DNA of 64,000 bases from Akebia trifoliata (GCA_017979445.1 CM030709.1:62001-126000), one strand, 5' to 3'; shown: positions 28,401-38,439, counted from the first letter of the stretch. Numbers and translations: made by a program. Notes: a model not told the origin generated them from the sequence alone.

Positions 28401-30579
28401 TGACGAACAACGGGGAGTTCTGCTCGAGCGACTATTCTCGTCGAAAACTTGAAATTTCGGACGTTTTTGTAAACGCCCATATCTCACTGTCCACTCAATT
28501 GGTGGATTCGCAGTATATACCCACTCGTCTGTACAGATGTTGGCTACGTCGCCATATTCTCAGATTATGTCCCGTAGGCCGAGATCCTTTCTGAAAAATG
28601 TGATTTCCGTGGAGGTATATCTTTTTCGGGGCAGGACACGTGCATGTTCAAATGGTCGTATCTCATCGCCTGTCTTTCAGTTTTTAACGTAATCCAAATC
28701 CAATTGTCCATATCGAAAATGCCTACATTTTCCAAGTATAAAGATTCCCAGTCTGGACTCGTTTTCCATGCCGAAAATGGCGAACAACAAGGAGCTCCGC
28801 TCGAGCGACCGTTCTCGTAGAAACCTCAAAATTTCTGACATTTTTTTAAATACCTGTATCTCACTGTTCGCTCAACTGGTGGATTCGCAGCACATACCCA
28901 CTCGTCCATACGGATGTTGGCTACGTCGCCATGTTCCCGGGTTTCGTCCCGCAGGCCGGGATCCTTTCCGAAAAATGTGATTTCCGTGGAGGTCTACCTT
29001 TTTCGAGGCAGGACACATGCACGTTCAAACGATCGTATCTCATCGCCCGTCTCTCGGAATTTAACGTAATCTATACCCAATCGTCCGTATTGAAGATTCC
29101 TATGTTTCTTAAGAGAAAGATTCCCAGTCTAGACTATTTTTTCTTATCGAAAATAGCGAGCAACGGGGAGCTCCGCCCGAGCGACCGTTCTTGTCAAAAA
29201 CTCGAAATTTCTAACATTTTTTTAAACACTCGTATCTCACTGTTCGCTCAATTGGTGGATTCGTAGCACATACCCACTCATCCGTACGGATGTTGGCTAC
29301 GTCTCCATATTCCCAAATTTCGTCCCGCAGGCTAGGATCCTTTCTGAAAAATGTGATTTCCATGGAGGTATACCTTTTTTGAGTAGGACACATGCATATT
29401 CAAATGGTCGTATCTCATCGTTCGTCTCTCAAGTTTTAACGTAATCCATGCCCAATCGTCCGTATCGAAAATTCCTACGTTTCCCGAGGAGAAAAATTCT
29501 CGATCTGGACTCGTCTTCTTTGCTGAAAATGGTAAGCAACGGGGAGCTCTGCCCGAACGATCGTTCTATTCGAAAACTCGAAATTTTTGATATTTTATTA
29601 AACGCCCGTATCTCATTGTCCGCTCAACTAGTGGATTCGCAGTACATACCCACTCATCCGTACAGATGTTGGCTATGTCTCCATGTTCCAAGATTTCATC
29701 CTACAGGCCGAGATCATTTTCAAAAAATAATTTTCGTGGAGGTATACCTTTTTCAAGGCAGGACACGTGCGCGTTCAAACGGTCATATCTCATCGCTCGT
29801 CCCTCGATTTTTAATGTAATTCATGCCCAATCGTCTGTATCAAAAATGCCTACATTTCTCGAGGAGAAAGATTCCCGATCTGGACTCGTCTTCCTTACCA
29901 AAAATGGCGAGCAACAGGGAGCTCCACCTGAGCGACCATTCTTGTCGAAAACTCGAAATTTCTGACATTTTTTTAAACACCCGTATCTCACTGTCTGCTC
30001 AATTGGTGGATTCGCAGTACATACCCACTCGTCCGTACGGATGTTGGCTACGTTGTCATATTCTCAGATTTCATCCCGCAGGCCGAAATCCTTTTCGAAA
30101 AATGTGATTTCTGTGGAGGTATACCTTTTTCTTGGCAGGATACATGCACGTTCAAACGGTCGTATCTCATCGTCTGTCTCTCGATTTTTAACGTAATCCA
30201 TGTCTAATCGTCCGTATCGAAAATGCCACGTTTCCGAAGAGAAAGATTTTTTATCTTGACTCTTTTTCCTTACCGAAAATGGTGAGCAACGGGGAGCTCC
30301 GCCTGAACGACCGTTCTCGTCGAAAACTCGAAATTTCTGACGTTTTTTTAAATGCCCATATCTCACTATCCGCTTAACTGGTGGATTCGCAACACATACC
30401 CACTCGTCCGTACGGATGTTGGTTACGTCGTCATATTCTTGGATTTCGTCCCGCAGGCCGGGATCCTTTACCAAAAATATAATTTTCATAGAGGTATACC
30501 TTTTTCGAGACAAGACGCGTGCGCTTTCAAACGGTCGTATCTCATCACCCGTCTTTCAGTTTTTAACGTAACCTATGCC
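25491..30579 (+). repeat. Satellite block E (GATTCGCAGCACAT / GATGTTGGC variant)
   Basis: Units carry CACTGTCCGCTCAACTGG, GATTCGCAGCACATACC and GATGTTGGCTACGTCGCC, plus GGCGAGCAACGGGGAGCTC in place of GGCAAACAACGGGAAGCTC. The TGTCC marker is shared with block A at the other end. The block terminates abruptly at about 30,579. Confidence 0.8.
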
Positions 30580-31140
30580 GTGAAGGTATCCCTTTTTCAA
30601 TGCATGATATTGATCTATTCAAATAATCATATCTCATCAATCATCTATGGGATTTAATTGTAACTTACACCTACTTATTCGTATAAAAAATACTTACATT
30701 TTCCGAGAATAAAGATTTTCGATAAAAATCATCTTCCTTCCTAAAAACGACAAACAATAGGATACTCCGCGTGAGCACTTGTTCTCGTCGAAAACTCAAA
30801 AAAATTTGTTTTTTAAACGTTCATATCTCCTTAGTTGTTCATCTAAATGATTCATACCACATATCCACTCGTCCGTACGGACGTTAGCTATGTCTTTATA
30901 TTCTCGGATTTTTTTAGTGATACTAACAACCTTCCCAAAAAATGTGATTTCCTTGAAGGTGGTATCCTTTTTTTGAAGAAGGATATCGATGCATTCAAAA
31001 TGTCATATCTCATCACCTGTCTGTGGGATTTAATAGCAAGTTACGCCCACTCATCCCTATCGAAAATACCTACATTTCCCAAGAAGAAAGACTTCTGATA
31101 AAAATTTATCTTCCTTCCCGAAAATGGAAAATATGGCATG
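30580..31140 (+). repeat. Degenerate edge of the satellite array (~1.5 units)
   Basis: At 30,579 the normal unit jumps from AACGTAACCTATGCC directly to GTGAAGGTATCCC, skipping about 285 bp. The landmark GTGAAGGT then recurs 374 bp later as GAAGGTGGTATCC. These copies are much more diverged than any unit to the left. They share TGGGATTTAAT in place of TCGGTTTTCAA, and TGATAAAAATxxATCTTCC. Recognisable satellite ends at about 31,140 after CCCGAAAATGGAAAATATGG. Confidence 0.85.
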
Positions 31141-32317
31141 TCAACAAGTGGTTGTTGGTTCGAAAAAAAATCCAGTTTTTTGTTTTTACAAAAATCAAAT
31201 AGAAATAAATCAACCGATAAAAAACCTACCTCCATTTATGTAATCTTCCAAAATTTTAATCTTAGAAGCTTTAGAGATGAGGAAATGATCAGAAAAATGA
31301 AATGCAAGTTGCTCACTTTATTTTCTATATGTGACTAACGAATGAAAATGTTAGGATTTTTTTTTTAGATGTGGTGCAAAAAAACATACGATCGAACAAC
31401 CCTTTGGGTGCAAATAGAGCTCCCCTTTGGAATTCCACGATGGACCGAGTGGGATGGTTGAATCATGATGTGATACACATACAACAATAATTAGTAAGTA
31501 CTTTATAAAGGAAACTAAGTATTCTATCGAAATTGAGGTACACAATAAACATGGGAACATGACATTCCGAGTTCTTCTAAATTGACTTCCTTTGACATTG
31601 TGCTAATGTGGTAGTGTCCAGAACCATAGATTTTATCCTCAAGATACAACTTAAAAAAATCCATGGTTAACTTTCCTTTCTTACTAAGATTTTAAGCCTT
31701 ACTAAGGGTTATTTTGCTCAAATGGAATATTATCAAATTGGCAACCCAACATCACAATCCTCAAGATTTCATGAAAAAAACTCAGATAAAGAAAAAAAAA
31801 AATCTTTTAGACTTGATCCAATATTTTGGAAAATGGACAGCTACGAAACTTCCACCTAACTCCAAAATTTAAAATTAAAATTCAATCGTGAAAATTAATT
31901 TTTTTGGGATTTTTTTTTTTTTCAAAGTTAATAGAATTTTTTTCCTCTACAACCTTGAAGCATCATATCATGGTTTTGGATGCCACAAGTTGAGCCTAAG
32001 GACACCTAGTAAAGGTGAAATACTTACTAACGAGTTAGTAAGGCTAGTCAGACTCTTTTCCAAAAGATAAAAAAAGGTTAGAAGACAACGGTTTGTGTCA
32101 GTGTTTGTTTCCCATGTGTATACATATAACATACTTTAAGAAAGAAGAAAGGGAACCGTTGCTTCCTTATCTTCGGTTTCGTCCAATTCCACCACAGAAC
32201 ACAACCCAGCCACAGTCATCCTCATGCCCACACCACACTACATCATAGCACTTCATCCCATTATCAATTAATTAATTGACCATACATATCTTAGAGCTTA
32301 GGCGATAGAGAAAATTA
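31141..32317. other. AT-rich flank between satellite edge and CRR6
   Basis: I see no gene here. The region is AT-rich, with a short element at 31,620-31,670 (AGAACCATAGATTTTATCCT, then CCATGGTTAAC) related to the hairpin family listed at 34,384. The last 200 bp should hold the promoter and 5' leader of CRR6. No convincing TATA box was picked out. Confidence 0.5.
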
Positions 32318-34842
32318 ATGGCTGGAGCCACGGTATTCTTTTCCATGATCTATGGTGGTAAGCCAGTAAATAATATCAGGCAGTCTCCATCATGGTCTCC
32401 CAGCACCAGCATCTACCCTGCTCGAAACATCGGACCTTATCGCATGGGGGCTTCGGTGAGGTGTGGTATCCAAGACTTCATCGGAGGGGATCTACTGAAA
32501 TTTGATCTAGGCCGTTGGTTATCTGATGTGGAGGAACACAAAGCATTGGCTATATACACACCACATGAGGGAGGATACGAAGGACGCTATCTTACAAGAC
32601 TGCGGTACCAAGGTTACCATTTCTTAGACCTTTCTGCTCGAGGCCTTGGAGATCCCGAGACTACACTTACTAAAATTCACCCTGTTTGCCCTGTGAGTAC
32701 TTTTTTAACCTTTAAATCATTAAAAATTCCTCCCCAATGTCGACAAGGGAATATCTGTTTACAGCTCCAACTTTATCAGAGGTGTAATTTTACTTTATGC
32801 TTTGACTTGGGACTTAAATTCAATTATTTCAAGGGGAGTGGATTTATATTTCTTCACTCACGGAATGTTTCAGTGTGATAATTAGTTGACATTGTAGCCA
32901 AACATTTTCTTCAAAGCCTCATTATTTTATTTTATTTAAAATAAAAAAGAAGGTATAAATTTATTTATTTACCATTTTTCAATGAAATTAAGAACGCAGT
33001 GATGGCCGAAATTGAGCCCAAGTCCATGGAATCATCAGCTAGACTTTACCAAATAAGAGAATGCATATACCATCATTAATTTTTTTGGAAGGCTTGACTA
33101 TTTTATGGACCCCCCCCCCCCCCCCCCCCTCTTTTCCTCTAAATTGGTGATATTAAGTTTACTGTCCTTGACCATAAGTCAGCATTGCATTTTCTGAATG
33201 ATTTAATGATAAAATTTTGATTTTTTATTTTATCAAAATGCTCTTCACATACATAAATCACTAAATCAAAATTATAAAAACAAAAAAAACAAAAAATCAA
33301 ATCAAATCAAATTTTCGCTATTAAATCATCCAGAAAGAGCAAACCTTGACTTACGGTCATTGGTAAATCTAATCTTGCATTTTTGCAAAGGGGTAAATCT
33401 AATATCACCAATTTATCAAAGAGGCATTTCTAAAATACTCTATTTTATTTTATAATAGAATTTAGTCTTGGGTGGAGGATACCTTCATTAAAAAACACTT
33501 CCAACCAAATCATCAAAGCCTTCTCCTAGAGAATTGGGGTCGAAGGACAAATCTAATTAATTCTTCAATTCAATTTTGTCTAAAGAAATTTGTAACAAGT
33601 GTCTGGTGGTTTTTTTTATAAAGGAGATATTATATATGAGGAAATTTTATTTACACGCCATAGAGCTCTGAAGGCCCTCCAATTTTTAGGGGCACCTCTA
33701 AAAATAAAAATAAAAATTGTGGGCACCCCTCTCATCATCCAATGATTTTGATGAGTTGGGCGAGGAGAAGAAGAAGGAGGGAGAGGAGAAAAAGAAGAGA
33801 GAGAGAGGAGTAGAAGAAAAACAAAGACAAAGAGAGAGAAATAGAGAGGCGAGGAGGAGTAGGTGTCGGAAATTCGTGATCAATTTTCGACGTGTAGAAT
33901 CATCAAAGAAGACAGAGTTGCCAGAGTTTTGTGGGTGCCCTAAAAAATAAATTTTATTATTATTATTATTATTATTTGTTCACTTTCGCTTGTCCTCGAA
34001 GAAACTTGGCGTATCAATAAAATTTCCCTATATGCCAGGATGTCAACTAATACACAGTGGCAATGCTATTAAGCTTGATAGATATGCTATTAACATACAT
34101 GAAGAAAGCAGGACTCACCCCATCCCTCAAATCACATATGTTCGATGTTAATGTTTCAAGATTTCAATATTCGTGTCTTTCTTTAATAAATGATAACTAA
34201 ATTTGCAGGCTCACTTGGGGAGACAGCCCATAGTTCGGTGGTATTTCCCACCGGAGGTTGATTACAGACTCTCTTTACTGCCTCCTTCTGCTAAAGGTCT
34301 AGTTGTTTGGATTATCGAAGCCAAGGTAATTAAAGGCTGAACAAACAACTGATTTATTTAGAGTAGTGATAAATTGACCTAGCAGTGCATAGAACCATAG
34401 ATCTTTTTCTTGGAGATACACAAGGAAAAAAGATCTATGGTTCTATGCACTTCTACGTCAAAGAGCGTACAAAGAACATCAGGTTATCCTTAATCATTTA
34501 TTTAAAAGCCCAAAAAAATGTTTAATATAATATATATTTGCTATATATCATAACAACAACCTCTCCTCTGTGTGCGTGTGTGTTTTTTTTTTAAGGTTTT
34601 GTCCAAATCAGAGTTGCAATTTCTTGCATTGCTTCCTAGTCTCCGACCTAAAGTGAAGGTCATTGCAGAATGCGGAAACTGGTAAGCTTTTCCAAATTAA
34701 AGAGAAATTGCACTTGTATATTGAATCTGAATGATGACTGATACATTGTATATATGTTCTAATTAATTACAGGAGAAAATTCATGTGGAAACCACTCAAA
34801 GAAATATCAGGATTGGCTGTGAATGAGGCAGCACCATCTTAG
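32318..34842 (+). CDS. CRR6: CRR6-type chloroplast NDH assembly factor (4 exons, 215 aa)
   Basis: The coding sequence joins exons 32318-32692, 34209-34325, 34596-34681 and 34773-34842. All introns are GT-AG, the frame is continuous and it ends in TAG. The product resembles CHLORORESPIRATORY REDUCTION 6 (DUF1817), which in plants and cyanobacteria helps mature the NdhI subunit of the photosynthetic NDH complex. The first 50 or so residues are rich in Ser, Arg and Pro with few acidic residues, as in a plastid transit peptide. The conserved domain starts near residue 61 (KFDLGRWL) and includes YTPHEGGYEGRYLTRLRYQG, ARGLGDPETTLTKIHPVCP, RWYFPPEVDYRLS and VIAECGNWRKFMWKPL at the C-terminus. The ATG at 32318 is the first in frame. 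Intron 1 is 1.5 kb and contains a MITE and a poly-C tract; intron 2 contains a perfect hairpin. The gene appears intact. The family name comes from recall of its motifs. Confidence 0.88.
33110..33129 (+). repeat. Poly-C tract of 20 bases
   Basis: Twenty consecutive C residues lie in intron 1 of CRR6, immediately left of the MITE core. Long C/G homopolymers are rare in plant DNA. The exact length is prone to sequencing error. Confidence 0.9.
33140..33414. mobile_element. Fold-back MITE, copy 1 (CRR6 intron 1)
   Basis: The left end TAAATTGGTGATATTAAGTT is matched in inverted orientation by AATCTAATATCACCAATTTA at the right end. Further in, TTGACCATAAGTCA pairs with TTGACTTACGGTCA, and TTCTGAATGATTTAAT pairs with ATTAAATCATCCAGAA. 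The element therefore folds into a long imperfect hairpin with an AT-rich centre. No coding capacity is visible. A related copy lies at 60,772-61,030. Confidence 0.8.
34384..34451. repeat. Near-perfect 68-nt hairpin in CRR6 intron 2
   Basis: AGTGCATAGAACCATAGATC pairs with its inverted copy GATCTATGGTTCTATGCACT. The T-run and A-run continue the stem with one extra A, and the loop is about 15 nt. Related sequences with GCATAGAACCATAGATC occur at 45,264 and, shorter, at 62,234 and 31,620. It is probably a tiny MITE; a small-RNA precursor cannot be excluded. Confidence 0.8.
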
Positions 34843-35029
34843 TCATCCTAGCTTGCTAGAAAACACCATCCATGTATGTTACGCAAGAGATAAGGGTGTG
34901 AGATGTTTTCACTCTCCCCTTCCCTGACTGTTGTATATATATATATATATATAATTTTTTTTTGGTGTGTGCTAAATGAGCAAAGGATGTATTAATAAGG
35001 GAAAATATAATATTTGTCAGGAATGAATT

Positions 35030-35300
35030 TTGTAGGTTGGGGGTGCGGGGCAACGCCCCTGCGGTATGGTACAGGGGTATTATTGAAATTTTCTAATATC
35101 TATTGTGTGATTAGGATTTATTATAAATTCTTATAATGTAACCCTAATTTGACATATAGTAAAAATTTAGTTTTTCGTTTTTGTGGATATAGGCACATCG
35201 TTGAACCCACGTAAAATCTGTGTGTGTTTATTTTTATTTCTTTCCTGTTTTTCTTTTTCGTATTATTCATTAAAATTGTCGCACGTAGCAAAACACTCCT
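35030..35300 (+). mobile_element. Fragment resembling a Ty1/copia-type LTR
   Basis: The stretch reads like the 3' half of a plant Copia LTR: a GGGGCAACGCCCCTGCGG stem, TTTCGTTTTTGTGGATATAG, then GAACCCACGTAAAATCTGTG followed by a T-rich tail. I found no second LTR, primer-binding site or internal coding region next to it, so it is a solo or truncated remnant. The boundaries are approximate. Confidence 0.5.
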
Positions 35301-35378
35301 ATATATGTTTAGGAGGGGGGCGGGGGGCGAGGGGTCAGAGCTGAATATAACAAATTTCCAATTCCAATCGGCTACTTG

Positions 35379-35672
35379 TTCATTTTAATTCCCAAAAACA
35401 AAAATGTGAGAGTGCCGATTTTTCTTGTGACGATCTCACCAAGTCTAAAGTGAAAATCTCTTCTTTTTTTTTTTCAAAGTGATAATATCGTTGGTTTATA
35501 TAGTAACGATCTTGCTAAAAGTATTGAACCTAAGAGATTGACACTTTTATAATCAACAAAATTGTCACATTGAAAAAATATATATATCAACGAGATTGTC
35601 ACTTTAGACTTGCAAGGTCGTCACTTGAAAACATGTGATCTTTCATGTTTATGTTTTGGGAATTAAGATGAA
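35379..35672. mobile_element. Hairpin MITE with ~80-bp inverted arms
   Basis: The left arm TTCATTTTAATTCCCAAAA is matched by TTTTGGGAATTAAGATGAA at the right. Internally, GTGACGATCTCACCAAGTCT and AAGTCTAAAGTGA pair with TCACTTTAGACTT and AAGGTCGTCAC. The element is about 294 bp, noncoding, and lies between CRR6 and the convergent EF-hand gene. Confidence 0.78.
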
Positions 35673-36025
35673 TAGTTAGCCTGAAAAGTTGATCACACAT
35701 TTTGAGAAATTTCTCTTTTTTGCTTTTCCCATCGAAGCCAACGTTTTGTATCCTTAGGGGATCACATATGTAGTTCCTGAGCCTGTCACGTCAGATTATC
35801 TATACTATTGAGAGAATTGTAAGTTTAATTAATTGATACGCATAAAGAAATTAAAACACTACAATAAAAATAAAAAATCTCCCACCAATTAATCGAACTA
35901 TCCCAAATAGATAGATGAGATACATGAGAGAGATTACAAGCAGAGGCAAAAGCAGACAAGACGATGCATAATTAAAACAAAGGACAAGAAGAAGAAGAAG
36001 AAGAAAAGAAAAAAAAAAGTCATAA

Positions 36026-36619
36026 TCAAGAGGAGCGAACTGTAACAGTTTGCATCATATCCTTAAATTCATAAAAGTCTACTCGACCATCCTGGTTTCG
36101 ATCAACCGAAAATATCATCTTGTGGACTCTATCTATTTCTCTCCCTTCTGACAATCCTAGCTTTCCTAAAACATTTTGCAATTCTGTAGCGGATATAAAC
36201 CCATCTCCATCTTCGTCGAACACCTTAAACGCTTCTGTGAGATCTATCTCCTCTTGTGACATTGATGATGATGATGATCTATGATCTCCTCCTTTGTCCT
36301 CCTCTCCTATTTTTTCATCGCACCCAAAGTACATGTTCCCCAAAGCTTGGTGCAACAATTCGAAATCATCGAATTCAAGACCCATGTTCCCTGCTTTTAT
36401 GTAACTATGCACCGTAGACTCCAATTCGTTTGAGTCGGCTTCCAACCCAAGCAAATCCAATGCTTGGTTCAGCTCTTCCACCGATATCAATCCATCACCA
36501 TTCTTGTCGAATACATCGAAGATTCGCCTAAGTCGAAGGCAATTGAGGCTTGGGCTTTGGAGCCGAAAGGACAAAGACGGACGACCTAGGCACGGCTTGC
36601 AGGTCTTTGCTACTTCCAT
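36026..36619 (-). CDS. Calmodulin-like EF-hand protein, CML42/CML43 type (197 aa)
   Basis: This is an intact single-exon gene. The protein has three good EF-hand loops: DKNGDGLISVEE (residues 38-49), DEDGDGFISATE (135-146) and DRNQDGRVDFYE (173-184). The second hand (about 70-90) has lost its calcium ligands. The N-terminal LSFRLQSPSLNCLRLRRIFD and the C-terminal VDRNQDGRVDFYEFKDMM are typical of the CML42/43 group. The central linker is Ser-rich (RSSSSSMSQ). Such proteins are calcium sensors in stress, defence and trichome signalling, acting through unknown partners. The start is the first ATG of the frame, and a TATA box lies about 130 bp upstream. The length is close to that of CML43-type proteins. 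Function beyond calcium binding is inferred from the family. Confidence 0.92.
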   Translation of the reverse strand: MEVAKTCKPCLGRPSLSFRLQSPSLNCLRLRRIFDVFDKNGDGLISVEELNQALDLLGLEADSNELESTVHSYIKAGNMGLEFDDFELLHQALGNMYFGCDEKIGEEDKGGDHRSSSSSMSQEEIDLTEAFKVFDEDGDGFISATELQNVLGKLGLSEGREIDRVHKMIFSVDRNQDGRVDFYEFKDMMQTVTVRSS

Positions 36620-36744
36620 TGATTGATTCCGACCAATCTAGCTAGCAGCTGAGCAAACCCCAATGGAGCCCCGGCGGAGAAGAGAGAGATTTGGATTAAT
36701 GATCAAAAGTCGTTAAGAGCTGAAGAAACAGGAAAATAAGGATT

Positions 36745-36756
36745 TTAATTTATAGA
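36745..36756 (-). promoter_or_regulatory. TATA box of the CML gene
   Basis: On the minus strand this reads TCTATAAATTAA, a good TATA box about 126 bp upstream of the ATG. The transcript would start near 36,715, giving a leader of about 95 nt. Confidence 0.6.
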
Positions 36757-37477
36757 GAAGAAAATTAAAAAGCAAGCAAGCAAGCGCGTGATTAGGAGAA
36801 TAGGAGCTGGTTGAAGACGGACGACTTTTATTTTCTCTTATTATTAATTATTATTTATTCCTTTAATTGGCAATTTTCCAACTCAATACCAAATTTTCTC
36901 TTTTTCTACGCCGGTCTATTTGGTGCTTGGATGTCATTTCTTGACCGTTTCCCATCTCCTTTTATTCGTCTAAGTAGAATTTTTCAAGTTGGATGGATGG
37001 AATGTTCGAATAAGTCTTGCCGAAACCTTGGTCCAAGGAAGCTTGTGAAACTCCAAAAATCGAGTCAATGAGTTGAATTAAAACTTCTAGTCCTCTTTAA
37101 ATCTAATTTCTCCTTTTCAGCCTTCAGATATATATCTCACAACCTATCAAAATAAATTGAATCTCAGCCATCAACCCTGTGCTCATGTTATCTGGAACCT
37201 TCTTTTATCTTGTCATACATTTTGTAAGAGTTTTTAAATGAGTTGGTTGTAACAACTAACTTCTTGTTTGTTTGCTATGTTGTTGTAACCAATTGCATCA
37301 TCCTCCAGTCCATTTGTTCTGGAGAGATCATCACAAACAAACCTCCATCATCATCATCTGTTCTTGTTAGTTTCCAAGTTACCAAAGCCACCAGATTAGC
37401 ATCTTTGGCTGACCATCCCTTATCACTCCTCTCTTCTCTACTTATTTTTCTTCATTCCCAAACTCTCTTATGGTAAC
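36757..37477. other. Intergenic region between CML gene and Copia fragment
   Basis: I see no gene. The left part is the upstream region of the CML gene (with CAAGCAAGCAAGCG near 36,772). From about 37,300 the sequence leads into the Copia gag fragment and may be its untranslated leader. Confidence 0.4.
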
Positions 37478-37925
37478 ATGGAATCCCTCTTCACCTTTAT
37501 TGGCATGATTTTAGTTCATCTTGATAATTACAATTATCTGGTGTGGAAATCTCAATGTCAACCACTTTTCGTGTTCATAATCTTCTTGGTTTTGTTGACG
37601 GATCAAGTTCTCCTCGTCCGTTCATTCTTGATGAAAAAGAAAATCCAATGGTCGAATGGTTGTTAAGATGGAATTCTTACCCATGTTGTCAGTCTCTCTC
37701 CATAGCTCGTGAGAAACGTTTTGCTTCTCTTTTAAGATCACATATCCCCAGTTGCAAACTCAATTACAATCCATGAAGAAAGGCTTTCTCTCGGCCACTA
37801 ATTACTTATTGAAGATCAAATCTGTTACAAACAACCTAGTAGTTGGTGCATGTGTGGTGGATAATGAAGATGTGATTCTTCCGACACTCAATGTTCTTCT
37901 AGCCAATTACGTTTCATCCAACTAA
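37478..37925 (+). pseudogene. Broken Ty1/copia gag (UBN2-type) fragment
   Basis: Three frames together resemble the N-terminal gag of plant Copia elements. Frame one gives HLDNYNYLVWKSQCQPLF. A shift near 37,570 leads to RVHNLLGFVDGSSSPRPF, then ENPMVEWLLRWN. A stop at 37,774-37,776 and another frame give MKKGFLSATNYLLKIKSVT through NEDVILPTLNVLLANYVSS. The order matches the usual (L-D-x-x-N-Y-x-x-W-K-S) and (YLLKxKxxxxxL) gag features. No protease, integrase or reverse transcriptase follows, so the element is truncated as well as frameshifted. Confidence 0.8.
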
Positions 37926-38162
37926 GTTCGCAAGAATAGACTTGCACAAGTAAAAAAAAAAAAATGCAAGTACCTTAAAATCAAGTGGATAAGTAAAATG
38001 TAAGGTTTTAAATTTCTTCTAAAAAATTATCACGTTTTTAATAATAAAAAAACAAAACTAACGTTGTTTTAGTAATTTTAATTTTTTCCTTTAAAAAAAA
38101 ATGTGATTGTGGTTAGTTTTGGCAAAAAATAATGTTTTTTTTTTTTCTGTAAAGTACACGAC
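37926..38162. other. AT-rich upstream region of the GNAT gene
   Basis: This stretch contains A and T homopolymers and no coding signal. It lies between the dead gag fragment and the TATA box of the downstream gene. Confidence 0.4.
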
Positions 38163-38170
38163 TATATAAA
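38163..38170 (+). promoter_or_regulatory. TATA box upstream of the GNAT gene
   Basis: ACTATATAAAGAGAG contains a canonical TATATAAA about 270 bp before the ATG at 38,440. This would give a leader of roughly 240 nt if unspliced. Confidence 0.5.
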
Positions 38171-38439
38171 GAGAGCTAGATCAACTTTTAATTATAATGC
38201 ACTAATTATTGGTTATTAGCCTTTGCAAATAGTCTTCTTTTATATATATATATATATTTTTTTAGGATGTCATGATCATTGGGATGCTTATTACAAGTAA
38301 AAGTCGGTGTGGCAATAGAAGTTCTCTTTGTATGATAGATACTCGGTAGTTTGTTGGTCACTTAGTTCTGAAGCTTACTTAAAAGAACACCTAGATAAGG
38401 GCGAGATTTGTTTTTTGGTTTTTGCCTCAATTCAAATCG

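Larger units (their letters stand above)
1..30579 (+). repeat. Satellite array of ~375-bp dimeric units (about 80 copies)
   Basis: The whole stretch is a head-to-tail tandem repeat. The landmark ACATACCCACTCGTCCGTA recurs at 131, 508, 894, 1236, 1611 and 1980 and so on to 30,394, with a usual spacing of 369 to 386 bp and occasional short units. All units have the same orientation and I saw no transposon insertion. Most units carry a GGATCC site in the segment CCGGGATCCTTTCCGAAAAA. The array continues beyond the left edge. The organisation resembles plant centromeric or pericentromeric satellites, but an interstitial or knob satellite is equally possible; the sequence alone cannot show CENH3 loading. 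No coding function is assigned. Confidence 0.97.

Noticed and set aside
1..30579. CRISPR-like or protein-repeat interpretation of the regular array
   Set aside because: The repeats are contiguous with no unique spacers, in a plant genome with intron-containing genes; a DNA satellite explains everything.
1..30579. CENP-B box in the satellite
   Set aside because: I looked by eye for TTCGxxxxAxxCGGG on both strands of the consensus and did not find a match.
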